Shown here one piece after another: positions 1-9,939 of a stretch of 64,000 nucleotides of DNA. Made by a program: the position numbers and the translations under genes. The stretch is from Bidens hawaiensis (taxonomy: Eukaryota > Streptophyta > Magnoliopsida > Asterales > Asteraceae), in assembly GCA_021521415.1 (NCBI GenBank), contig JAIQDT010005776.1, forward strand, positions 118,502 through 182,501. Direction: 5' to 3'. The notes under the pieces are model-generated. The model saw only the letters and a program-made list of their open reading frames with translations. It ran no database searches and was not told the origin of the DNA. Positions within the stretch are counted from its first letter, which is position 1. The number at the start of each line of letters is the position of its first letter.

Positions 1-1129
1 TGGTAAAGTGTGAGGCCTCACCCAAACTTACTGTGTGTTTGATTGGACCACTTTGACTCGAGAACGAAAACGATAATGATTGAACGCCATATGAGATTGA
101 TCTGTTCCATGTCTCATTGTTTAATTGGTGTCTTATACGGAAATGATAGATGACAACGATTACTATATTTTCATTATCTTGCAATAGTTTATTCCAAGAT
201 CTGTTGGTTAATGAAATTAAAATGTCATAACCTGTTGGGGTAGCCATGTGTAGCTAGAACACCACTGGTTGTTAACGTTGAGAAACTAAACCGGAATCTG
301 TCCAAGTGGGAGATTGTTGGAATATGGACCGGCTCACTTAAGTCAACGCGGCTGACCGGGTTATGATCCGTAAGAGTTACACCTTGGGTAACGAGCATAA
401 AATCCGCTTAATTTAATTAACCGGTAATGACGAATAATATGATAGAGTTTATTTATTGGATAAATACACTAATATGGGCTTGAGGCCCGGTTATTGTTTT
501 CCTAGTATTATATTTATACTAATAACCTAAATTGTTATCCAAGTAATAATAATAATCATACGTATTATTAAGATATACATATGATTACTTGGAGAGGAAT
601 CTAAGGATATTATTATATAAATTATAACATACATATAATTCAGATTTGAAATTAATCAATCCAACGAGAACAATAGCCAGCCCCATCTTTGCTTTGGTCT
701 CTTCTCACGCACAGAAGGGAATCAACTTTATTCAAAGGGAGCCAACTAGCACCGTTGCCGTTATACGCCACCGGTTGCTCTTATTGCCCTTATTTTGCGG
801 CTACTGTTTTGAACACCACCACCGCAACCGGGTTATATTGTATCTTCACCTAGCGTCTCTCGTTAACTCTCGGTGTCTCAACCGGTTATTCATTAACCGA
901 GGTAATATTAAAAATTTGTCATTTAGATTTATATTTAATGTGGTTGGTTTCGTCTCGTACTCGTATTGTTTGTAACTGAATCCTGTAAGGTTCCATAAAG
1001 TGATGGTTACTTGGTTTAACATATTCTGCTGCATAATCTGTTATAATACGATTAATAACTATGAAACCTTTTAATTAAAGCCGAGTTTAATTACTAAACC
1101 GTTGACTGATCACCACTGGAACCACAACA
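1..1129 (+). mobile_element. 3' end of a Ty1/copia retrotransposon
   Basis: The tail of a plus-strand Copia element whose body lies left of the window. Positions 1-314 are non-coding 3' sequence. A polypurine tract (AAGTGGGAGAT, about 304-314) then abuts an LTR beginning TGTTGGAATATGG at 315 and ending in CAACA at 1129. Immediately after 1129 the sequence resumes as Gypsy LTR, because 1130 onward aligns with 7138 onward of the second LTR copy. The Copia is therefore nested inside that LTR. The short open frames here have no recognisable domain. Confidence 0.8.
315..1129 (+). repeat. Copia 3' LTR
   Basis: An 815-bp LTR with TG...CA ends, placed directly after a typical Copia polypurine tract. 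Its partner and the left target-site duplication are outside the window, so the boundaries rest on the polypurine junction and on where the Gypsy LTR resumes. Confidence 0.75.
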
Positions 1130-2052
1130 TTTCTCTATCTTGAAATCCTAAGTTTTCTTCCAAATCTTGCTTGAACATCACATCACACGATGACCTGCAT
1201 ATGCGTTAAATATACAATAGATTTGTAAACACGAGGTTGAGTGAGTAGCACACCAGTTTTGGTGTATATATAATAGATAAATAAATATGCAACAAAGTCA
1301 AATGAGATAAGCAATTCAACCAATGAGTAAATAAATGAGCTGTCGATAAGCACGATGCAAGATAAACTGGACGATGGCTATTACGATTGTCGTATGATCA
1401 TACTATTATGAGATTATGTTGGACCTCTCCGAATGCGATTCACATAAAGCATATAAGCGCATAACAAGTAAGGTACAACCGTACAAATTGTTAAACACAA
1501 GTGACAATAGTTGCAATATGTATATTAAATAGTTGGGAAATAAATATAAACGCATAGGTCCCCAAAAAGTTTGAAAGCGGTAAAATAGGGGAAAGTGATA
1601 CTCACATTAACGGACGAGTAAAAGCGAGTAAGATAATAATAAGAATGACGGTCGCGGTTCACGCGTTGACGATATAGCCTAAGAAGGAAACTTAAATGCG
1701 GAAAATATTAAGCAAAAGGAATAGATCGGATCTGAGAGTTCGTTGGTTAAATATTATTTTATTATATTACATATTATTCATAAGCATTCTTAGATCTTTT
1801 AATCTTAATTAATATAATATTTTATTATGTAGTAATATCAAAATACATCTTTAAAAATTAATTTGTTCGTTAAATATATAAGTATATACAATTTACCTTT
1901 TTAAGATATATTAAATCGATAAATCTAAGATATTAAACGCGTGGTATTAATTATACATATATATATATATACATATATGTATATATACACATATGCATAT
2001 ACACATGGACGTAATTTTAATAAAGATGCGGTATCGTTGTCGGTTTTATTAA

Positions 2053-2577
2053 TGTTAGTGCACGGTTTTGGTGTCCGTAGCAATCGAATAAGTTATAGAT
2101 AGTCTAGAATGTATATTTAATGTAAAATGGCTCATTCGCTATGGATTGTATAGAGAATGAGGTCCATTAGTTAGTTAAATAGACTAGTTCGTTAAGGTAT
2201 AAGCCCATTTGTTATGGAAGCATAACGAATGAGGGCTAGTTCGTTAAGTTATTACCATTCTTTATGGAATCATAACGAACAGAGTCTAACTCGTTACTAA
2301 AAGATAACGAATTAGACTTAACTTAACGAATTGGAGCATATTGCCTATAAATAGGCAGATCCATGCTCATAATTTGTGTGTACATAGAGGGAGATCACAC
2401 ACGCGAGAGATGTGAGATCCTAGTCTAAGTTATTTTCTCTCCTTAAGTTATTATTTATACTATAATGTATTCATCTCTTAAGCTATCAATAAAGTATGTA
2501 TTTAATGTTTAGATCTCGTGTATTCGAATTGTATAATTGATGTATCGACGCGGCTAGATCCTTGGTAGGTTTCAACA
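2053..2577 (+). mobile_element. Solo LTR, 525 bp, TSD ATTAA
   Basis: Begins TGTTAGTGCACGG and ends CAACA, flanked by ATTAA at 2048-2052 and 2578-2582. The other Gypsy LTR (around 8960-8975) has the uninterrupted sequence with one ATTAA, an empty-site comparison inside this window. Promoter-like parts are visible on the plus strand: TATAAATA at 2346-2353 and a polyadenylation-like AATAAAG at 2488-2494. Upstream of the TATA box are several TTCGTTA and TAACGAA motifs in opposite orientations. Confidence 0.92.
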
Positions 2578-2667
2578 ATTAAAAATGGATTTTATTTAAT
2601 GATTTATTGTATAGAGTATTTATTAAAACAACTTAAAAAGAAAAAAATACCAAAAATAATAAAAAAC

Positions 2668-2749
2668 GGACGGGCTGAGGGTTCGAACCTTCGACCAGCC
2701 GTCCAAAATCCTTAACCACGTTGCACCAGCCAAGCCAACTGGGCTGGTG
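2668..2749 (-). promoter_or_regulatory. tRNA-like / pol III-like module in LTR
   Basis: On the minus strand, a perfect 8-bp hairpin (CACCAGCC with GGCTGGTG, 2724-2731 and 2742-2749) containing an A-box-like AGCCCAGTTGG is followed by GGTTCGAACC (2680-2689), which resembles the tRNA B box. The second part sits in a loop closed by GGAC and GTCC. A run of T follows on that strand. The same arrangement occurs at 9056-9137 and, split by an insertion, at 30106-33281. Function is inferred; no complete tRNA cloverleaf is present. Confidence 0.5.
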
Positions 2750-3558
2750 ATTAATTTGGTTATAATCCAGATCCAGTTATATATAACAAACAGAAGCATA
2801 TCATAATTCAAATATAAACCGAACAACATCAATCGGTTAACCTGATTGATGTTGGTTTGATTAATGTTATGGTTCCATCCATTAGATAACGACGAACATA
2901 ATGCAGTAAATAATTACCTCAAATAACGATATATGATAGGTTAATTACGATGAACACGAGCCGGCGAAACTAGGCAATGAATGAACATGTGAATGACAAC
3001 GATAACTCAATTAAATTGAGGGGTTATGTCGGCTAGGGTTTGGTGATAAGAATTGCTAATTTATTTGGATTATTACGATGTATTTCTTGTCCAACAAGTT
3101 TATTGGTTTGTCGGTTTTGTTATTAAGGAAAAACAACTCAAGAACGATTAAATTAACATAATAGGATTGTTGGTAAGGCCGATTATAACATATACAAAAT
3201 GTTAAATGATTCAATTACCAATAATATTACGTAAATTGTGGTCCAAGATATTCCAAATTTGAATTCGGGTATGAAAACGGGTAAGGATTTGAGTTTGGGT
3301 CAAGGTAACTCGTTTGGGGTATATGGGCTATAACAAATTTTGCTTTTTAACCCATAGGGTTTGAGGATGGGTACAAAAGGGATAAAAGGTTTTATTTTGG
3401 GTGAAATTTGCCAAGATAAGAAAGATATAATTATAAATTAATTAAAAATAATATAAAAAATCAATTTAAACGCGATAAATGCGGGAATTTTTCCCGAACA
3501 TCGAAATGGGTCGGGTTTTTAATAAAAATATAGATTTCAGAAAGTCCGAGTTGTTACA

Positions 3559-3574
3559 CTCTCCCCTACTTTAG
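3559..3574 (-). other. Polypurine tract of gag-only Gypsy element
   Basis: On the minus strand the sequence reads AAAGTAGGGGAGAG immediately before the LTR start TGTAACAACTCGG. This is the expected plus-strand primer position for reverse transcription. Confidence 0.8.
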
Positions 3575-4375
3575 GGAATTTCGTCATGAAATTAAGGAAT
3601 ACTATAACAACAATTTTAGCTTTTAAGAAAAATAGAAAAAAATTTTAAATATGATTTAAAACTATTAATAATACAGAACTTTGAATAGTTGAGGCAACGC
3701 TCCAAATGAAAATCCGATAAGGGCACTTATATATAGATGTACCAGTGGCATATCCACCATGTCCTTATCATATTTACATTTGTACCGTTATTTCAACTAC
3801 TTACGGTTCTATATTATGACACACAATTATTCGGATTATGATTTTCATGCGAGGACTTTGGTAATTACGTGTCGACCCGTAATAACTTAGATCGTCGGAT
3901 GATCCTTATAACTCTTCCCATTGTATGGGTTACAAAACTTTTGAAAAACTTGATTTTTAGAAAACAAAAGTTTTAAGGAGCTTTAACTATAAAACCAGAA
4001 AATCGCTAGTGTATAAAACAATTTCAAAAGTTGCAGTGAGTTTTAATAAAATAAAGAAATTTCTAAGATATCTTTTAAACGTAGAAATGTAAGTATATAA
4101 AGTTGACAAAGATAACTTATTAACATTTACGGTTAATGAAATGATTTGTGATGAATGAAGGTAAGGAAAAAAGATAGAAGTAGGATTTAATAAACAATCT
4201 ATTTAAATAAGAGGAACTTTATTCATGAGATAAATAATAAAAGATAAATAGTGCAAATGGGAAATAATTCAAGGCCATAAAGAGGCGTTACAATACGTAA
4301 TTAAGAAAAAGACAAAATAAATTAAGATAGATAAAGGGAAAGGAAAAGTCTTCACGGTCGTTGAGTGGCTTAATT

Positions 4376-5789
4376 GACGTGACTTGGAGCACCATGAGGA
4401 GTAGCATTCATGGGAGTTGGAGCAGTCGAGGTAGATTGACTTGGGATAACTTGAATGGGTTGAACTTGCATAGCAGGGGCTTGAGTAGAGTAGGCTTGGT
4501 ACACTTGAGCTTGCGGATGCGGGGCTTGATATAGTTGGGTTAAGTAAGGTTGATCTTGGTTGATGGGAGGAGCTTGAAGGACATGAGGTGGATGGTTTTG
4601 AACTTGGTGAGCATGGGTCAAGTAGTAGGGTGTAGTCATAGTTTGGGCTTGATGAGCATGGATAAGTTGAGGGCACATATTACGAAAATGATTTGGGTCT
4701 CCACAATGATAGCAAGCACGGGTATTAGGAACACCAGGTTGAGCGCGTGGGGTGGTTTGTGCATTAGGCGGGACACATAAAGTGTTAGCAAGGTGGCCAT
4801 AAAGATTTCATTGGGTGCATAGTCGGCAAGGGGTTTGAGCAGAGTGATGAAAGTTACACATAGCATATAGAGGATGAGGTTCGTCACAGGCCTTCTTGTT
4901 CGGGGCATTTTGGTTTCGGTTAGGAGGAGGTTGGTTATTGGGTTAGTTAACGGCATAGGCTTTACGCTTGTTGTTGTGGTTGTTGTTGCGGTGATTGTTG
5001 TTGTTGGAAGTAGGCTTGGGTTCGGCTTTAGCATCATAGGCTGAGTCGGTTTCAATCTTGTCAGGATTAGGCTTGGAATCCTTGCGAGACAAGGTTCCAT
5101 CCCTAAGATGAGTGTTAGTGAGGGAAGCATCAAGGTCCATAGCCTCACTGATGGTTAAGGGGTCACGACTCACCACATCATCACGGAAAATGTTTTGTAA
5201 ACCGAGAATGTATTCTGAATGCCATGGTGCTCTGGGGTTACAAGGTGGGGTACGATTCGGCTAAGTTCAAGGAAGCGGTTCGAGTAGGTAGAGTTATCCC
5301 CACTATCTTGCTTGAGTTCCCAAAACTTGGCTTCAAGCCTTTGCAGTTCGTGTTCCGGGCAGAACTCCTTCATTGCCGCCTTAAGTTCATCCCAAGGCAT
5401 GGATATGGCCAAGTAAGACCGCTGGTCAATCCTCAAAGCATTCCACCAGGTGACAGCTCGGCCCTCGAACTTGCTCCAGGCGAACTTAGTCCGTTTGGCG
5501 TCTGGACATTCACATTGGATGAAGACATTTTCCAATTCTTCAACCCATTGCAATAATACGGTGGCTTTTTCCTCGCCAAGAAAAGATGGGGTTTAGTGCT
5601 CAGGAAGTTGCGGAAGTCATAGCTGTTCGGTGCGGCCGAAGTGGCAGATCCGTTGGAGTTGAGACTTTGGATCTGAGTGATAATTGTGGGCATAGCAGTG
5701 GAAAATTCCTTTGTTATCCTAGCAACCAAGCGGCGGTCGTGTGAACTAGAGGAACGTTGATGACGACGATGGTTTCTTAAAGATGACAT
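4376..5789 (-). pseudogene. Degenerate Gypsy gag
   Basis: Capsid-type gag of a Ty3/gypsy element, which would form the particle and bind RNA. The ATG is at 5789. A serine/arginine-rich N-terminus leads into a retrotransposon gag domain (about 5230-5570) with features such as QWVEELENVF, AVTWWNAL and a FCPEHELQRLE segment. A glutamine/asparagine-rich linker follows, then a zinc knuckle around 4690-4745 (CYHCGDPNHFRNMC) and a proline/glutamine-rich tail. The frame changes near 5570 and near 5210, and stops occur near 4943 and 4808, so no intact protein can be made. A related gag N-terminus lies at 53377-53719. Confidence 0.85.
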
Positions 5790-6057
5790 TCTATAGGGAC
5801 CAATAACAAGGATTTATAAGATGAAGGATAAGTTAAAGAAATCATTTAGATAATAGAAGGTTAGTTGTTTTATGATAACTTTGCTCTTACGAATAGGGGT
5901 TATTATGATGAATAAAAGTAAAAGATTGTAAAGAAAGGGGTACATTGCGTATATATTTAAAAAGTTTAATGCGTTATAACTAGAGGAGGTCAGTTTAAAA
6001 GTTAAAATTTTTGTTGATTAAGTTACTATACAATAAACTAACGAAACATAAAATGTG

Positions 6058-6457
6058 TTGGCCTCCCATGATCTCTCCATGGCAGTTTGAATAGCCAATG
6101 AAACTAACGAATAAAAGCAACTGAGTTGGACAAACCATGATCGTTACATGACGTTTTAACTCTCCCAACTAATTAAGGAATTAACAGTACAATATAGTAT
6201 GTCGGCCCATGAGCGTTACATGGCGTTTTAACCGACCAAACAAAATAACGAATAAACGAAAGAAAATATGAGTAGTTGGAGCATCCCGTGAACCACCACG
6301 TATGATGAACTCCAACAAAAACATAAAACAAAGTGAGAAATGGATAGTAGGAGTGCCCATGGGTTCCATGGATTTTTCACCCAACTATCCATTTAAATAA
6401 CAAAACACAATAATCGGAAAAACCTAATTTAGCCACGAACCCTCGTGAATTCGGTTT
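6058..6457 (-). other. Array of six nested hairpins in the gag leader
   Basis: Six consecutive inverted repeats, most with an outer stem and an inner stem. Pairings: 6058-6062/6094-6098 with inner 6066-6070/6078-6082; 6124-6129/6165-6170 with 6136-6139/6147-6150; 6201-6205/6232-6236 with 6207-6211/6219-6223; 6275-6281/6310-6316 with 6287-6290/6297-6300; 6339-6348/6384-6393 with 6357-6361/6367-6371; 6420-6424/6453-6457 with 6434-6438/6443-6447. Stem sequences differ between units while pairing is kept. Several share a CCATG...CATGG inner stem with a 7-base loop. The array lies between the primer binding site and gag, where packaging or translation signals could sit. Confidence 0.7.
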
Positions 6458-6919
6458 GAAAACAACCTAAGGTGTCGGTCGTATGACAGTTGTGTTCCCT
6501 CTTTGGCCTATTAGCTTGAGTACTGTGGCCAGGTTATCCTCCAGGTAAGGAATAGCGTCTTACCTTGGGTTCTCGGAACCGGTTTGCCAATGACCAACTC
6601 ACAGTACTCTCCCCCTTCCAGCTACTACGAGAATTTGTCATACTACCTAGCCTTAAGATGTTGAGTAAAAACAAAAGTAGGGAATTCTTAAGGAATTTCC
6701 TAAAAATAAAAAGCAATCTAATTTAAGAAAAGTTTTCTTTGAAGGTTGAGGCATAGCCTCGGAGTTGTGTGTGTGCATAACAATACAATAATAAATAATA
6801 AATAATTACTTATCTAAGAAAGCTATAACAATTAATTCGAACACATAAGGCAGACATATAAGCACGTATGGGGCTCATAAGCATGTTACTATAGCACCAC
6901 TATCGACCTATCTTAAACC

Positions 6920-6935
6920 TTCGGCTTTGATACCA
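6920..6935 (-). other. Primer binding site (initiator tRNA-Met type)
   Basis: Minus strand reads TGGTATCAAAGCCGAA, three bases from the LTR end. This is close to the TGGTATCAGAGC used by elements primed with initiator tRNA-Met, with one base changed. Confidence 0.75.
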
Positions 6936-7466
6936 ATCTGTCACACCCCAACCTACGGCGAAAATGCCGGGACGTGAGCTGATTGCTCACAGCTCTCAAG
7001 GTACTATCATGCAATATTGGAAAATTTAATATCTATTAAGTTAAATTCAAATAAAACCAGATACTCAATACAAAATATCCAAAATCAAATAAGTCATCAA
7101 ACAGACATATATCAAAATTTAAAAGTCTTTTGCTTATTTTTCTCGATACTGAAATCCTAAGTTTTCTTCCAAATTTTGCTTGAACATCACATCACATGAT
7201 GACCTGCATATGCGTTAAAAATACAATAGATCTGTCAACACGAGGTTGAGTGAGTAGCACACCAGTTTTGGTGTATATATAATAGATAAATAAATATGCA
7301 ATAAAGTCAAATGAGATAAGCAATTTAACCGATGAGTAAATAAATGAGCTGTCGATAAGCACAATGCAAGATAAACTGGACGATGGCTATTACGACTATC
7401 GTATGATCATACTATTATGAGATTATGTTGGACCTCTCCGAATGTGATTCACATATAGCATGTAAG

Positions 7467-8369
7467 CAGGGGCAGATTCAAGGGTAAAGGAGGGTGGGCG
7501 CACAGTCAACGTTCAACCCATGTTCTTGGTGTAGTTAATAGACCGATCTTCGTGTTTAAACCGAGGTGCCCACCTTCCGATTTTCAGATTTGTCTCTCAC
7601 TAAGTATTAAAAGTGTGAAGAGAATAGAGAAAATAACATATTTTAATTGATTGATAGATAGATGATTGTTTGTTTTACCATGTTCTTAGTATGAAGAAAT
7701 TTGCAGAAATTATAGAAGAAAGAAGGAAGAAGAAGGAAATATTAAAAATGATTAATAGTTTATTGGTTGGTTTACTAATATTCCATATTTAATTATTTTC
7801 TTTTTACAATTTCCCATAATCATTGTTTTTATACTTTTGTGATATTTTATTTAACAATTAAATTTCACAGTAATTAATACGAACAATCATTTGATATTTT
7901 TAATTTATTATTGTTATTACTTAAGTTAAAAATTGTATCTGAATTAAATTTTTTTATATTGTTCCAAGTTATATTGAATTTGACTATTTTATTTGTCATT
8001 TTTATATATACAATGGCTTAATTTAAAGTTTTTTTGTTATTGTTTCTTAAATTTTATTTAATAAAAAGCATTTATCATTATAAAAATATCCTTTAAGTGC
8101 TTTTACCATCATATGACTGTGTTATTTTTTTAAATTGATTTATATATGATTTTCTTCTATGAACTATTAACATTTTTTAAAAAGAAAGTTTAATCTTAGA
8201 GTTAAAAACATAAAAAAAATTCTTAAGAAACTCGGGAAAAGGTCTCGAAAGTTATTTTGTTTTGAGCCTCCAAAATAATTAAGCAAGCTTTGTTTTCTTT
8301 GACGCGACTCATTTTTTTACCCATTCAATTTTGTGCCCCATGTAGAAAAAATTTATGGATATGCCTCTA
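7467..8369. mobile_element. Non-autonomous hAT transposon, 903 bp
   Basis: Flanked by the perfect 8-bp duplication CATGTAAG (7459-7466 and 8370-8377). The ends CAGGGGCAGATTCA and, as reverse complement, TAGAGGCATATCCA form imperfect terminal inverted repeats typical of plant hAT elements. The left Gypsy LTR has the empty site (around 1450). The interior is AT-rich with no transposase frame, so it would need a transposase supplied from elsewhere. Confidence 0.88.
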
Positions 8370-9055
8370 CATGTAAGCACATAACAAGTAAAGTACAAAT
8401 TGTTAAACACAAGTGACAATAGTTGCAATTTGTATATTAAATAGTAGGGAAATAAATATAAACGCATATGTCCCCAAAAAGTTTGAAAGCGGTAAAATAG
8501 GGGAATGTGATACTCACTTTAGGAGACGAGTAAAAGCGAGTAAGATAATAATAAGAATGACGGCCGCGGTTCACGTGTTGACGATATAGCCTAAGAAGGA
8601 AAATTAAATGCGGAAAATACTAAGTACAAGGAATAGATCGGATCTGAGAGTTCGTTGGTTAAATATATTTTATTAAATTACATATAATTCAAACGCATTC
8701 ATAGATCTTTTAATATTAATTAATATTATATTTTATTATGCAGTAATATCAAAATACGTCTTATAAAATTAATTAGTTCGTTAAATAAATAAGTATATAA
8801 ATATACCTTTTTAAATATATTAAGTCGATAAATCTAAGATATTAAACACGTGGTATTATTTATACATATATACACATATATGTATATTTTTATACACATA
8901 TACATATACACATGGACGTAATTTTAATAAAGATGCGGGAAAAGCACAAGTATCGTTGTCGGTTTTATTAAAAATGGATTTTATTTGCTGGTTTATTATA
9001 TATAGTATTTATTAAAACAACTTAAAAAGAAAAAATACCAAAAATAATCAAAAAC

Positions 9056-9137
9056 GGACAGGCTGGGGGTTCGAACCCGCGACCAGCCGTCCAAACTCCT
9101 TAACCACGTTGCACCATCCAAGGCAACTGGGTTGGTG
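9056..9137 (-). promoter_or_regulatory. tRNA-like / pol III-like module in LTR (second copy)
   Basis: Right-LTR counterpart of 2668-2749. GGTTCGAACC is at 9068-9077. The hairpin arms are CACCATCC (9112-9119) and GGTTGGTG (9130-9137), one pair weaker than in the other copy. The B-box-like core is unchanged. Confidence 0.45.
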
Positions 9138-9939
9138 ATTAACTTGGTTATAATCCAGATCTAGTTATATATAACAACAGAAGCATATCAGAATTCAAAT
9201 ATAAACCCTAACAACATCAATCGGTTAATCCGATTGATGTTGGTTTGATTAATGTTTGGGTTTCATCCATTAGATAATGACGCACATAATGCAGAAACAA
9301 TCATCTCAAATAACGATCATGATAGGTTAATTACAATGAACACGAGCCGGCTAAACTAGGTAATGAATGAACAGGTAAATGACAACGATAACTCAATTAA
9401 ATAGAGGGGTTATGTCGGCTAGGGTTTGGTGATAAGAACTGCTAATTTAATTGGATTATTACGATGTATTTCTTGTCCAACAAGTTTATTGGTGTGTCGA
9501 TTTTGTTATTAAGGAAAAAAACTCAAGAACGATTAAATTAACATAATAGGATTGTTGGTAAGGCCAATTATAACATATACAAGATGTTAAATGATTCAAT
9601 TACCAATATTATTACTTAAATTGTGGTCCAAGATATTCCAAAATTGAATTCGGGTATGAAAACGGGTAAGTATTTGAGTTTGGGTCAAGGTACCCCGTTT
9701 GGGGTATATGGGTTATAAAAATTTTGCTTTTTAACCCCTTAGGTTTGTGGATGGGTACAAAAGGGATAAAAAGTTTATTTTGGGTGAAATTTGCCAAGAT
9801 AAGATAGATATAATTATAAATAAATTAATAATAATATAAAATCAATTTAAACTCGATAAATGCGGGAATTTTTCCCAAACATCAAAATGGGTTGGGTTTT
9901 TGATAAAAATATAGATTTCAGAAAGTCCGAGTTGTTACA

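Larger units (their letters stand above)
1130..3558 (-). repeat. Gypsy-like 3' LTR (left copy, interrupted)
   Basis: Aligns with 7138-9939. It ends at 3558 (TTGTTACA), directly against a C-rich stretch that is the polypurine tract on the minus strand. It contains a 525-bp solo LTR at 2053-2577 that is absent from the right copy. Confidence 0.88.
1130..9939 (-). mobile_element. Gag-only Gypsy-like LTR retrotransposon (TR-GAG type)
   Basis: A minus-strand element with two long LTRs (1130-3558 and 6939-9939), a primer binding site beside the right LTR and a polypurine tract beside the left one. The internal part (3559-6938, about 3.4 kb) encodes only a degenerate gag (4376-5789). I find no protease, reverse transcriptase, RNase H or integrase. 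After removing later insertions both LTRs are about 2.1 kb, the left one lacking its first ~205 bp because of the Copia insertion. The structure fits the described TR-GAG class of non-autonomous elements, which would depend on pol from another element. The LTR copies differ at many sites, so it is not recent. Confidence 0.85.
6939..9939 (-). repeat. Gypsy-like 5' LTR (right copy, interrupted by hAT)
   Basis: Plus-strand ends are TGTCACACC at 6939 and GTTACA at 9939. It is 3,001 bp as it stands, about 2,090 bp without the 903-bp hAT insertion and its 8-bp duplication. It keeps the ~205 bp missing from the left LTR. Confidence 0.88.

Noticed and set aside
5224..5556. Plus-strand 110-codon frame
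   Set aside because: Antisense shadow of the minus-strand gag domain.
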